In this document: positions 1-11,883 of the stretch, in pieces
Layout: each line of letters starts with the position of its first letter
How positions within the stretch are numbered: position 1 is the stretch's first letter
DNA from: Nelumbo lutea
Lineage: Eukaryota; Streptophyta; Magnoliopsida; Proteales; Nelumbonaceae
NCBI GenBank assembly: GCA_022828595.1
Contig: JAKGHH010000008.1
Coordinates: forward strand, 2,850,728-2,914,727
Length of the DNA stretch: 64,000 nucleotides
Direction: 5' to 3'
Notes under the pieces: generated by a model
Database searches by the model: none
What the model was told of the DNA's origin: nothing
Seen by the model: only the letters and a program-made list of their open reading frames with translations
Position numbers and translations under genes: made by a program

Positions 1-517
1 TTGCCAACAATCCCGTACAGCATGACAGGACAAAACATATTGAAATTGATCGACACTTTGTCAGAGAGAGAATTATTTCAGGAGAACTCTGTGTACCTTA
101 TACTCCATCAGAGATGCAGATTGTAGATGTATTAACAAAAGGGCTGGTATCAACAAAGTTCAGGGACATACTTGGCACGTTAAACATGATTGATATCCAT
201 GCTTAGCTTGAGGGGGAGTGTTAGAATGTTAGAGTGATGTTCGGCTGATAAGAGTTCTTATTAGATCAGTCTTATGTTTAACTTATCTTGTAACTGGGCT
301 TGTGTTAATGGGCTTAATCCTGTTTAGTGATTTAAGTCATCTGGGTGTTCCATCACTAATTAGGGGCATCCCAGTAATTTCTTGTACCTTGTACTAATTC
401 ATCTATAAATAAAAGATTGGTCGACTGCCTAGTACAGTTCGACATTCTCTTCAGTTCCGTGGTTCTCTTCTCCTCCTTGCTACTTCGAGTATAGCTCTTC
501 AGATTACAGTGTAAACA
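1..517 (+). mobile_element. 3' end of a Ty1/copia retrotransposon (RNase H C-terminus, PPT, 3' LTR)
   Basis: The first ~205 bases read, in one + frame, as the C-terminal tail of a copia RNase H (residues like VQHDRTKHIEIDRHF, then VDVLTKGL and a stop after DIHA). A polypurine tract (TTGAGGGGGAG) follows at 208-218. The LTR begins with TG at 219. A TATA-like TATAAATA lies at 404-411, and the LTR probably ends with ACA at 508 or 517. The rest of the element is left of the window, so the TSD cannot be tested. It sits inside the presumed sixth intron of the Cu-ATPase gene that runs the other way. Confidence 0.85.
219..517 (+). repeat. 3' LTR of the left-edge copia element
   Basis: TG at 219 directly follows the purine tract, as expected for a 3' LTR. 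TATAAATA at 404-411 would be the LTR promoter. The right end is ambiguous between 508 and 517 because both give CA ends and the 5' LTR is not in view. Confidence 0.7.
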
Positions 518-999
518 GAAACCAATTGTTTGGGGGACAATTAAAGGAGCTTGATTTGTAAAGCATAATTTCTGGGGATGAGAAGTTGGCTTTAGCCAGC
601 CTTGGCCCCTTTATAATATATTTTGACCTTTGGGGTGGAGCCAACCATTAACTCTAAGAAGACAACCCAAAAATGCTAGTCTTGGTCTTCTTCAAGTATG
701 GTGTATTCTCCAACCTTGGACTTATTGAACAATCAAGGTTTGCATGGTAGCAAAGCCACAATTAGATCATGGAAACCTATTTCCAGTGCTGAAGTAACAG
801 AGCTCTATTGGCTGATATATTTGAAGAAGAATCCAGATCTGCACACTTGTACCTTCTTTATCTTCGGAACCCTACTTGGGCAATCAGATAGAATCTGATC
901 AGACAAGGAAAAAATATCTCTTGGGTATATCTGTCAAGAATCTAAGGAGTACTGGAGTCCACTGCGGGTCTGACAATGTAGACTTCATTTAGGAGAGTC
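518..999. other. Stretch without recognised gene
   Basis: Between the copia LTR and the recognisable L1 domains. It may be an older part of the same L1, but I could not match it to a LINE domain. A 66-codon open frame at 698-898 has no family resemblance. Confidence 0.4.
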
Positions 1000-1966
1000 A
1001 ATGCAAAGCTGGAGTTATCAGGAGGCTTATAGAAAAATATTTCTTTGGTAGGCAGTAGTTGGGTAGCCCCTCAAGAGGTTATAGATTTGTTCATCTCAAA
1101 TGTTTGGCCTTGCAAGACAAAAAGGAATAAGATCCTTTAGGAGTATACTAGGGAAGCTGTTTTATGGGGTTTGTGGAATGAAAGAAATTCCAGAATATTT
1201 GAAGACAAAAAGCTGGAAGCAGAGTGTCTACTAGAGTAATTATGGTGAGAATAGCCCATTGGGCCCTGGTGGACATTAATTTCCATGGTGTTAGCATGAA
1301 TGATCTCCTGAGAGGCTGGCATATTATTGCTGATTTCCAATTTAGCAAGCAGCAAAGGTTTGTAGAGTGGACCGTTCCAGAGGCAGGTAGATTAAAATTC
1401 AACTTTGATGACTGTAGCTTGGATAATTGGGGCCAATCTGGTGTGGGAGGTGTGGTTAAGGACCATAATGGCATTGTTTTGCTCAGCTTTTCAGGTCCTG
1501 CGGACCATGACAACTCAGAGAGAGCAGAACTATTGAACTACTGGCCCTAATTCATAGAACTCTTTCAGAGGAATGATTGAAAGAATGCGGAGGTGGAAGG
1601 GAACTGCCAAATTATTATTCTGTGGATGAAGAAACAAAGGGAGGCTGAGGACCTTCATAGCTTTGGTGAGCAAGGCTTGGATCCTTGAGAGCAGCTTAAA
1701 TAGCTTGTTCAACTGGGTTCCTAGGAGTGTCAATTCCTTGGCAGTTTTTTTTTTTTTTCATGAAAATTCCTTGGCAGGTTCTTTAGCTAGAACTGGGGTG
1801 CCAGAGATCGACTTGCTTGAGGTTGTCCTGGGCTGCGAATGAATTTGTAAAGTTGTTTTGGAGGGTCAGTTTTCAGTGTCTTGTTGCCTGATTGGGCAAC
1901 TTGGTGGTGGCTCTAGTACTCTTTGATCTGTGTTTCATTAATGAAATTTCAGTTATTATCAAAAAA
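1000..1966 (+). mobile_element. Degenerate L1-type LINE 3' part (zf-RVT end and RNase H domain)
   Basis: The translation, through several frame changes and stops, gives the end of a plant L1 zf-RVT region (REAVLWGLWNERNSRIFED, from ~1144) and then a plant RNase H-like domain (LKFNFDDCSLDNWG, GVGGVVKDHNG, SERAELL, ending near NWVPRSVNSLA and SLARTGVPE). The 3' end is the LINE-like TAATGAAATT followed by TTATTATC and an A-rich tail near 1966. The RNase H region is interrupted at 1745-1764 by a tiny poly(T) insertion. The element is dead and lies antisense in intron 6 of the Cu-ATPase gene. Confidence 0.75.
1732..1777 (-). mobile_element. Minimal retroposon tail insertion flanked by a 13-bp TSD
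   Basis: The 13-mer AATTCCTTGGCAG occurs at 1732-1744 and again at 1765-1777. Between them lie 20 bases: fourteen T and then CATGAA. Read on the minus strand this is TTCATG plus a poly(A) tail, which is what an almost completely 5'-truncated LINE or SINE insertion would leave. Removing the insert and one repeat restores the RNase H reading of the host L1. Confidence 0.7.
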
Positions 1967-2617
1967 GGAAAAATCTTGGGTTGAATGAGGGTAAAAGGGT
2001 AAAAAGGAAATGAACTAGACCCAAACCCATCTTCACCTGCTGAAACACCAGACACGGTTTGTGTGACCTTGAGAACCCTAAATCTCATTTCCTCTGACAG
2101 TGAAGATGAGACTCCTCTTGCTAAACCCCCACTACCTTCTGAATTGGACCTGGTGCCTGTGGTTGCAGATAGACTAGTTCTTGGCTTCACTAGTCTGAGA
2201 AAATCAAAGCTGTATGTGAGAGGAAAAGAATTGATAGTGGACCTTCCAATACAAATTACAAAGAGAAGAGACCGTGGGGAAATTGCATGGCAGTATTACA
2301 CATGACAAAAAGGGTCAGAGAGCGAAAGACATTTATGGAGGTCAAAGGTGAACCAGTCACTTCTTGAGGTCCTCAGCCAGTGGTTGCATGATGATAATTG
2401 TAAGCTGGAATTTTAGGGTTTGAGTGGTGCCTGGAAAATTTGGCAGGTTCAGTTTGAATATAAAAGGCCAATGTACATGCTGGTTTAGTGAAAAGGAGTA
2501 AGAGATAGATGTCTAGTTAGATTTTGGAACTTTGAAGGCTTATTGCTTCACATCATAAACAATCTTAAAGTATTGACAATTTCCTTGTAAACAGAAAATC
2601 TTGCTTGAAAGGCATAC
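1967..2617. other. Intron sequence, nothing recognised
   Basis: Rest of presumed intron 6 of the Cu-ATPase gene between the L1 end and the exon 6 donor. An 80-codon open frame at 2063-2305 (+) with an acidic start (SSDSEDE) has no family I recognise and no visible gene structure. Confidence 0.5.
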
Positions 2618-5600
2618 GTCTACGGGAATAGTTTCTCCAGGAAAAACCAGTACTGAATCTCCAACTCGAATGTCATCAGTAGGAACTTCAAGGCAAATTG
2701 CATCAGATTCAAGCACATTATCAACAGAAGCATCACCTTCGGAGGCAGTAATCACTAAACGTGAGTGAGAGGATACCAATGACTGCAAGAATAGCAATAG
2801 TGTTAGTTTTCTTTTACATTTAAAAGAAACATAATGTGAATCGAAATTATCTTCCAAGTTCCAGACATTGACACAATGAAATCAAACAGGCAGCAATTGA
2901 TTAATTCATCCAATAGCCAGTAGGATTAATATCATCATATTAGGCAAATTCTAACTATGAATAAAGGGACAATAAATGCATTAATATAAAAACCAAGAAA
3001 GTTTTATATATCTCCTTTTTTCTCGCTTAAGAGCAACACAAAAGATTGCAGAGGTATCATAAGTTAGCAAAGCATGACATTGCAATTTCCAAATATTACT
3101 CATGCAGTGTTCTCGGCTGTCTAGACTATCATTTCCTTGTTTATGTTTTAATATTTTCTACTATCTTGTTGAGGCATACATCATGCATTCCAGGCTTTAA
3201 CATTGGCTGAAAAAGGTACACAAGGATGTAGTTCTTTCAGCAATGGATTAAATGTATTGCCTATTAAAACTGACGTTGTTTAGTCTTCAACAGTGGTGCT
3301 AAGCATGCATAACAAATACTATAGCACTGAGACAGCAACAGCTGTATGATAGAGGGGAATTGGAGAAGGCACATGAATCTGCTTTGGGAAGACAATTGAT
3401 GTGCAGTTCTCTAACAATGTGAGCTTTGCCCTAGGATTTACCAAGTTTCTATTCAAGTTGGAAAAACCATCTACTAGTTTTACTCCTTGCATGATGTCAA
3501 TGGCATGGAACCTGCTTATCATAGGAAAATAAAAGAACGTTCACTGTTGAGTGCTCAAAAGTGGCTCCCATTTTACTGGAACAAAGGGATGAAATTATTT
3601 GGAAAGAGGGATCTGAAGGAAAATTCTTTCTATGATACTTTGCAGAGGTTCGTACTAGACGCATAACTGATTCTCATGAGGCCAATAGTATTAGGATAGG
3701 TGAGTTCCTCCCAAGATTGAGACATTTATGTGGCTGGTGTTTCTCAATAAGGTTCTTGCTTTTGACCGCTTAAATCAAAGAAGTCTTCAAATCCCAAATA
3801 AATATTATGTACGAGAACATGGATGGGTTGGTTGGCCATTTGTTTCTTCATTGCCACATGACTTCTTGTTTCTTCAATGCCCCATCGCCTTTTTGGAAGT
3901 CTTTTGCTCCTCGTTGAAGCTCCCATTGGGCCATCTTCTCCCCTTTTGGGATGCCATATTCTTGTGAGGTCCATATCCGCAGGTTCTATTAGTGCTTCTA
4001 TTTGGGTTATGATTCCCTTTGCTGTATGTTTCAGAAGGGGCACAATTGTAGATATTTGAAGGGAAAAACAGAGTTTCTGCCTATATATGCATGGAAGATG
4101 GCAGCCTTCTCAATGATTTGTCTCCATTTGGATCTTTGGTGCAAAGGATCTTGTGCTTAATGGGTTTTCTGTTTTAGGAATAAAGGATGGTATATCAGTA
4201 AAGCATCTTGCTTTTGGCTTGTTTTATATCCTTAATAAAAATTTTTTAATCAGTCATCAGAAAAAAATAAAAAGAAAAGAAAAGAAAAGAGAAGAACACA
4301 AAAGCCTACATCAAATAGAAGAAGAGTGAATAGTACTAACAGCTGCAAGAAAGGACAAATTCTGGGAGTATCAAAATCAATTTTGACCGACAAAATATCA
4401 AAAACCAATCAATGAAGTGAGGAAGGAAATGTAAAGTTTGACATTTCACAGAAGATTTTAATATGTAGCTGAAATCATCCTCAGCAATTAATATTTGTGG
4501 AATCCACCACAGTACCCTACCTTTGGACTCTTCGTTTATGTAAAATGCATAAATGTAAGGTTTTCTTTAAAAAGAGAAGAAAGTAGTTCATAATATGTAA
4601 TTGTGCCTTGAAAAGTCATGCCCTATACAGAGACATACTTTCAGTCATACTTCAATCCCCCTTCACTGTGGATTCTAAATCCAAAACCTCCTTTTCTTTT
4701 CTTTCAATTTTTTATGCATCTGTGTACCTTATGTGAAGCAACCAATAAATAATTTAACATTGGGTACTGTGACACTATAAACACTCCGAAACATCCATTT
4801 GTGAGCCCTATTAATATTTTGAAGCAGAAATCACAGAACAAAACATGGACAGTTTACTCTAGCTCTGTCAAATTACAGCCATAAAGAACATTAGAACTTA
4901 CCAGGAGTTCCCTCATATCACTAGAAGCTCTAATTCTTGCCCTTTCTTCAAGAGAACGTCCAAGAAGGACAAAACCAAGAAGCATAACCTGCATACTAAA
5001 AAGCAACAGCCTTGAATGAGAAATTTATTTCCAGAATAGGAAGTTACAGATGATGATTTTCAGTAATCAAACATTTCCATTAATATGCAAAAATGCGGAA
5101 ACAATATATGATGCTTACTTCTCAACTTTAATCCTAACCATACATACAAACATATATACATTTTCTTGGTATTCTCCATTTTTACCTTAGAGGTATGTCT
5201 TTTTGTCAGCTTATTCAGTGAGTTGATAGATTAGGGTTGGTCAAAGATTTAGGATGGACAAAGATGATATAATTGTCACCCATTTGCAGTTTGTAGATGG
5301 CATCATCATACTTTGTGAAGATTAAGGTTGTGAAGGTGTAAAAAATCTACAATTGGTCATTAAATGTTTTGAAAGGATATCTAACTCCAATATCAATTTG
5401 GTAAAGATCTAAATATCAGGTATCAATTTGGAAGAGTATAGGATGGAGGAGTATGATTAGGTTCTTGGTAGCTCTACTACTAAATGGCATATGAAATACT
5501 TAGTAATGCCTCCAAAAGGGAACCCAAAAGGCTTTAGAATTTTGGAGTGCAATAGTGGGTTGATTTTCCCTAAAAACCAATTGGAAAGAAACATTATTTG

Positions 5601-8600
5601 TCCCTAAGAAGAAAAATAACCCTTATCAAATCCACTTTCTACAACTTTCAATGCATTTTTTCTCAGCTTTCAGAGCCTTGATTGCATTCATTAAGTGGTT
5701 AGAGAAAATTAGGGTTTCTTGTGGGAATTGGGGGAGTCCAGAAAGACCAGATCATCAATTGAAACATTGCATGTCTCCCCAAAGAAAAAGGGGAATTAAG
5801 GGTCGGTAGAATATCTTTGAAGAACTCCTCTAGTTTAAGTAAATGGTTGTCAGAATTTCCTTTAGAAGTGGACAAACTTTGATATTCTGACATTCAAATT
5901 ATTGATGGATTTCATGCAAACGGGTGGGATGGTGGATTTGTAAGGACCGTTAAAACTATGTTCTCCAACCTTTCTTGAATTTCATTAGTCTCAAACAAGT
6001 ATATGGGGATAGTAAGAGTGCAAGTTAGGTTGCCCAATTTGGAGAATTTCAACTGCCTCTAACTCGCGTTTGGGTTTGGGCTCATTGAAAATCTAACAAA
6101 TTCCCAATCCAAGTTGCACCCCTAGGGGATAGTGTTAAGTTCTGGATTTACCAATAGTGTGTTTACCAAAAAAATGATTTACATATGGTAGGAAAATGTT
6201 CCTTTTCTCATCAATTTCCCAAACTATTTGCTTTATCAAATTCTAATATTTCCCTTATTGCTTCCTATGTCTCCGATTCCTTGTTAAGACTTCCTTGGAG
6301 TATAGGTCTGAGAAGATCATGAAGTAGGGAAGGTGGTTAAATTGCTCGATCTTCTCATGGTTTAAAATGTTAACATATTTCCTAATATTTCCATAAAATA
6401 TTATTGGAATCAACAAATCCCAATGAAAACTTCTAGCACTATGTGGAATACATGAGATGGTATTGGCAGCAACATTGTAGTTATGTGGAGTAGCAACACT
6501 ATTGTCCTCCTAATGGACATGATGACCACTTTGAGCTATCTCGATTATCATTTTGTACATGACATTAAATCTTAGTTTTCCTTTGTATAATAGATTTTAT
6601 GGTTGATTCATTAGAATCAAACCTTCGTTTTTGTTTGTAGAATAAGTTGTTTGGTTAATCTTACGCCTCCTTGTGCTCGGGACGCTTACACCTTTACATT
6701 ATAAACTTCACCTCACACCTCCGAGTAGTGCAACACCTTGCATTGCGCCTTCGCATTTCGCTTGTATCTAGGGGTGGATTCAAGCCAAGCCGAATACTTG
6801 GCTATTTGAGCTAGACTCGCTGAAATAGTGTTAGGCTCGAGCTTGAGCTCAAGCTCAATTCGAGCTAGAGACTTGAGCTCGAGCTCGAGCTCAGCTCAGT
6901 TCAAAAGCTCGCAAGTTTGAGCTTGACCGCAAGCTGAGCTTTTTCTAAAAAGTAAAAATTATACATATAAAAATAATTTTTTATTTTACATACAAAAAAT
7001 AAGAATTATAAAAATTATTTACTACTAATAAAAAATAAAAATATTATTATATAAATAAAAATTATTTATTTTACATATATGTAAATGTATGTTTGTATAT
7101 ATATAATAAAAATATTTATTTATTATACTAGGCTCGATTTGGCTCCAAGCCTCATGAGCCAAGCTTCATTGGCTCGAGCTCGGATTGATTAGCAAACGAG
7201 CCTATATATTGGGCTCAATCTCGGCTCGAAGCTCGGTTTAAACCGAGCCGAGCCAAGCTCGAATAGCTTGTGAAAAGCTTGGCTCATGGCCACCCCTACT
7301 TGTATCCTCCAGTTAGACAGATTACTCTTTAATGCAATAAAATTCATGAACCATTATTAATAAAAAAAAGGTTACAACCTTGAAAGGATAATGTTGCTTA
7401 GGAAAAAATCAAATACAAGGTGGGCATAGGGCCGGTGTGGACAATAGGATTGAACACATGGCCAAGCCAGAGATCCCCTTCTAACCAACAGATGGTATGA
7501 ATCAGATACATCACCCAACTGCATTGCAGAAATAGAGTAAGTCTTGTAGGGAAGCTCCCTACTTGACCCAAATAGAAGCTTTCTTTTCTAGACTTGCATT
7601 AGTTCTTCTCAAATTCCTAGACTTAGATAAACCTTCTCCAAGACTAAAGTATTTTCTTATTTACTGTAACATCCAAATATATCTGAAATTTTCTTACTGT
7701 ATGTATCACTACTGTTCTGAATGTTAAGTACAACAGAAACTAGGGCTACATGGAAGGATGGAATTCAAGGAAATTCTTAAAGCAGAATATCTAGTTTGCA
7801 TGTCCAATAGATAGATTCATAACCTATTTTGTTCTTTAATGTTTCCTACTTCTCAAGATTGCACCATGTAATAAGTAAACTCTACATCATTAAACTAGGA
7901 TCATATGTAAATGCAACAAACTTTCTTTCAAAGTAATGCAAAAGGTGAAACTAAAACAAGTCACCGGTTCATCAAAGAATGAAGCATCCCATTCAAGACC
8001 CGGATTCAGAAGCGACACCTACACCATAAGATCTCATAGATGAGACAGGGATAATAACCAAAATAAAGTAAAAACGTTTTAGAATCAAGAACACTGAATA
8101 AAATGAGAGATTTGAATGAAGCTCACCGCACTTATAATAAATGCAGCAATTGATCCAAACCCAACAAGAGAATTCATATTTGGTGATCCCTTTGCAAATG
8201 ATTCTAGACCATCAAGAAGCAATTCTGCAGAAGTAACAAAGATTCGTCATATAGAAAAGTATAAATCTGTAAATTTGTAAATATAAGAAGAAAAATATAT
8301 CAACCTAAACAGAAGATCATCAAAAAAGCTGACTTTGTAAATTGAGGAAGAAAACATCCATTTATTGGGTCAATTCTTTGTATATACAAAGAATGTTCCC
8401 ATGTCACCAAGTATGAATGTGTGAACAATAGAGACGTATGCTGCAAGAATCACTACCAATTAGGGTGGTGACTTCTTTCAACCAATAAAAACTCCAAACA
8501 ATTGAACCATTCATCAATACCTCTTAGATTGGCCAACTTAACTAAGCTGTATCCTGGTGATTTGGAGTCAGGCACAAAAATAAGTAGATGCATTTTCAAT

Positions 8601-9566
8601 AGAATTAACCTATGGAGTATAGACACCCCGATTCATCAAAGATAAGCACGTTGCAGTTTAATGACCTTTTACCGGATCAATCAATTCGTATTTAATAACT
8701 CGCAAGAGATAATACTTGCTAAATTAGTATGAAACAGCGCTGCCAACTGACCTCGGCCGGGTCCCAAAAGAGCGCTCAATGCTAATCCACCTTTCACGAA
8801 CGAATTATGCAATATGTCCCAAAATGATCCTTCACCAATAAAAATAGCAATTCAGAAATTAAAATAACTTATCTCGGATCGCTAGAATTTACGATAGTAG
8901 ATAAAATCAAGTAAATGCAATACCGTGAGCCAAATGAATCCCAAGTGAATGCAGTATATGCGAAGCGTGGGATCCGCAGCACAGAGCCACCAGAGTCCAA
9001 GCAAAAGCCACCCGAGTACGACTCTTCGCAAGCATCGCCTTCTTCTTCTCCGCCATCTCCTTCCACTTCCTCACATTATCCCCGATGCCAAACCCTGAAT
9101 TCCTCCTCTTCGACGGAAACCCACACTCCGTCAATCTCCTAGCTAGATCTTCTGCAACGCTGACCGGAATAGTTCCATTCTCAACGCCATCTGTCTTCAA
9201 CCGAATCGCCGCTGTCTCAGTCAACATGTTAACAACCACCGAGTCAACACGTTCGTCGGAAGCCAAGATCGATTTGACGCGAGAGACGCAGGCGCCGCAC
9301 ATCATTCCCGACACATCGAGTAGCACCGAAGACTCTTCTGCTTGCTGTTTTGGAAGAGGCGGTGCTCCTGCTGGAAGGCCAATCTCGACAGCCTTTGCTC
9401 GGAAAGTAGTTGAGATTTTCCGATCGGAGGTCGGCCAGGTCGTCTGCGACCATCGTCGGAGGAGGAGAGGATTGAAAAGGAAGGGACGAACACAAGGCTT
9501 TCTGTTGGAATTCAAGCAGAACTTGGGCTGAGATACGAGAGGTAACCGTAACAGATTAGCCGCCAT
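2618..9566 (-). CDS. PAA2: Copper-transporting P1B-ATPase, plastid thylakoid type (PAA2/HMA8-like), 5' part
   Basis: Six exons on the minus strand: 9566-8924, 8829-8752, 8224-8127, 8018-7965, 4988-4902 and 2782-2618. All have GT-AG borders and kept phase. Exon 1 starts at ATG 9566 and encodes a Ser/Arg-rich plastid transit peptide, a heavy-metal-associated domain with GMMCGAC (Cys90 and Cys93, copper ligands), then the first membrane helix (VAFAWTLVALCCGSHASHIL). Exons 3-5 carry LLLDGLESFAKGSPNMNSLVG and the following helices; exon 6 opens the actuator domain (DDIRVGDSVLVFPGETIPVD). The family pumps Cu(I) into the thylakoid lumen for plastocyanin. The P-domain (DKTGT), CPC helix and hinge lie beyond the left edge, so intactness cannot be judged. 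The helix-1 region and VNMLTETAA fit PAA2 better than PAA1. Introns 4-6 are swollen by LINE and hAT insertions. Confidence 0.92.
3570..4262 (+). mobile_element. L1 LINE fragment (zf-RVT region and 3' tail) in Cu-ATPase intron 5
   Basis: Broken + strand frames resemble the plant L1 zf-RVT stretch: a segment like VFLNKVLAFDRLNQRSLQIPN is followed, in another frame, by an HLFLHCH-like segment. The right end has CCTTAATAAAAA and an impure A-rich tail at 4258-4290, typical of L1 3' ends. Several stops and frameshifts show it is dead. It is antisense to the host gene. Confidence 0.6.
5220..6600 (+). mobile_element. L1 LINE reverse-transcriptase fragment in Cu-ATPase intron 4
   Basis: The + strand resembles the L1 RT core and thumb in broken frames: VTHLQFVDG stands where THLQFADD is expected, so a catalytic Asp is lost. 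It is followed by ILECNSGLIF-like and, after ~6130, SVKFWI and FPKLFALSNSN-like segments. A shorter foreign stretch at about 5960-6130, beginning and ending with GTGCAAG / CTTGCAC-like sequence, may be a small MITE inside it. Many stops; not functional. Confidence 0.55.
6661..6768 (+). mobile_element. Remnant of the GGCG/CGCCTCC hAT MITE family
   Basis: TTACGCCTCC, TTGTGCTCGGGA and CACCTC...CTCCGAGTAGTG resemble the right part of the three full copies at 49659, 52000 and 53467. The left part is missing and another hAT element begins at 6769. Assigned by resemblance only. Confidence 0.45.
6769..7298. mobile_element. Non-autonomous hAT element, perfect 8-bp TSD
   Basis: Terminal inverted repeats TAGGGGTGG / CCACCCCTA, with flanks CTTGTATC at 6761-6768 and CTTGTATC at 7299-7306, identical 8-bp TSDs as expected for hAT. 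The ends are rich in GAGCTCGAGC-like self-complementary runs and the centre (about 6950-7120) is almost pure A/T. No coding capacity. It lies in intron 4 of the Cu-ATPase gene. Confidence 0.88.
7307..7964. other. Intron 4 sequence without recognised elements
   Basis: AT-rich intron DNA between the hAT element and exon 4 of the Cu-ATPase gene. I see no repeat boundary or coding sign. Confidence 0.5.
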
Positions 9567-10668
9567 CGACGGAATTTGGAGAAGAGGGAGGAGCCGATGA
9601 GCAAGCTAGGTTGGCAGCTATCCACAGAAGCAACTTCAAATCATGGCAGTCTTAAGAATGCTGAGCACAGAGAAGAACAATGGCATGACTCAATTACAGG
9701 TAGAGAGGCGCTCGGAGTCGTAGACGAGTCGCAGAGTGATTTGACACGTAGGATTGGTAATATCCAGATCAATTTTTATCGCCACATGTTCATGTTTATG
9801 TAGAACGAAAACGAAGTTGCGCGTAATACGAGTCACGAAATCAGGACTTGAAATGACGCCTTTCAATTCTCGGGTCGGATCCACCAAAGTGACAACAGAC
9901 AGGGTTGCTAGAAATCCAGAACACAAGTAAACACGTCAGCTGATGGCACATCTGAACCAGTACGGAACAGTGACGTGTTTAATTCTGATTTGTCTTAGTA
10001 GCCTGCTTTCCACGCCGTGTTTGTAGCAGATAATTTCATCTGACTACCAAAAAATCTCGTCTCATCGGTGACTCCGCTCCGGATTGGGTAAACGATCGCT
10101 AAAATCAAAAGCCTAAAAGATAAGCTTCTCGACTTGAACGGTGGTGCAGTTGGAAACTTGGAATGACATTTCCAATTTCCCTTCACTCTTTCATTTTCTT
10201 TTATCTTTTATGGGAATAATGGAAGCAAAAGCGGGGTCGTCTGCTTGGGTGCGTAATGTTTCAGTTTTCAGGAAACAATAGAAGTTGTGGCTTTTCCTGG
10301 TTGGTTCCTAAAGGCTAAAAGCCTAAAACCCGAGCTGGTATCCAGCTTTCTCAAGCATCTGAAAGCGGGTACACATTCTTAGGTCAAAACGAAACGTATT
10401 GTCAAAATTCAAAATTAGAGATTCCCATTAAGTATGAATTCTCTATTTATCGCACCTTTCCGGTATCATCGAAATTGCCTTCTGAGGGTAGGTGGATGAT
10501 TAATTAAATATTAGACAGTTGGAAGTTTTGACTTAAAAAATGTTAGACCAAGACAGTTTGACCCGGCCTGCATTTTAAAAGTTTTTTTTTTTCCATTTTT
10601 TAAAGCCGGCTTTTTATACCACTTTTATTAGTCAGTATAAGATTAAGGTTGTGGTCAAAGGCATAAGG
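9567..10668. promoter_or_regulatory. Upstream region of the Cu-ATPase gene
   Basis: The DNA immediately upstream (higher coordinates) of the minus-strand start at 9566 should hold its 5' UTR and promoter. No clear TATA box or coding frame was recognised. The GC content just upstream of the start is higher than farther out, as is common for leader sequence. No divergent gene is visible. Confidence 0.35.
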
Positions 10669-11530
10669 GGCTGTTTGGGATGACTGAAGCTTTTTGAGCC
10701 ACTTTGGAGAAGCCGGTAAAAGAAGTTTCATGAGAAAGGCCTTTTTAATGGGCTTTTTGCATATTAATTGCAAAAGCAGAGTGAGCGGGAGAAGTTTTTA
10801 AAATTTTAAGACCAAATTGCCCTTCATTTAAAACCCACCCATAAGACCATATTCCTCTCTCCACTCAATCTCTCTCGTTTTCTCTTCTCCCCCTTCTCAC
10901 TCTGTCTTCTCCTTCTTATGGCTCTTCCTCTCGCTTATGCAAGTTTTCCCTCTCCATCTATAGATGCAAATTTTTCTCTGAGGTTCTTTATTTTCTTCTT
11001 AATGGTATCTCATGGTGAAGTCCTCGTGGGTCATTTGTAAGGGAGTCTTTCATTTTTGAATGATGCAGAGGAAGTATAGGGAGATCTGTTACAATTAAAG
11101 TCTTAGGACTTTGCTCATCTAGGTAGTCCTTATGACCAAAGATGCTATTTTAGCTTTAACTATACGGGAGATGGAAGTGCATTTTTTTCTAATGGGGTGA
11201 CTTCTTCATCATTCATTGTCTGGGTGTGTGCAAATGGGGTCATTGGGGGTAATGTCGCTGGTGCCATTCGTTTTCCTAGTGATGTTTTTCTGGTTGTTGT
11301 TGTACCCGAAGTTCATGAAGCTGCTACTAGTATTGGTCAATATTTGATCCAAATTTTAAGCCACTTTGCGCATGATGGTTTCCAAAGCCTTCTTTTCTCT
11401 TTAAGCCTAACGATGGATACGTTGTGCAACTATTTTGGTATAGTTGGAACCTCATATTTCAGGTAGGGGTAAGTTTGATGTTACTAAATTCAGCACCGAA
11501 ATGGAAGAAGATGACTTTTCTGATGAGCCC

Positions 11531-11675
11531 GGATCCCTTGCCCACCAAAACTCTGTCCGCATTCATTGCAGCCATACATGGAGAACATCTCATCCTCTGC
11601 ATTGTATTATGCAGGGGGAGATGTTCCCAATTCACGGGGGTAGTGTATTGTGGGTAAGTGTGAGCAAGAGATCCC
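11531..11675. mobile_element. Foldback MITE, family FB, copy A
   Basis: Inverted arms begin GGATCCCTTGCCC on the left and, read on the minus strand, GGGATCTCTTGCTCACAC on the right. The centre carries AGAACATCTC / GGGAGATGTTCCCAAT. The same plan recurs near 35213, 43070 and 56062. Confidence 0.55.
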
Positions 11676-11883
11676 GACTCTTTTCTAACAACCTATTTCT
11701 TGATGTTTCTTTTTTTGCAACTTTAAACTGGGTGTTACCATAAGCATAATTTGTGCCCATCTCTTTATCGTGGGAATGAAATAGAACTACTAACAATGGC
11801 TTGTAATGAACCTTAATGGATCAAACAACAGAAAAGTTTGTAAAACACCACACATTTACAAACTTAATGGGTGTCTAAGTTTG

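Noticed and set aside
9085..9531. 148-codon + strand frame
   Set aside because: Antisense shadow of exon 1 of the Cu-ATPase gene, which has a clear HMA domain on the minus strand.
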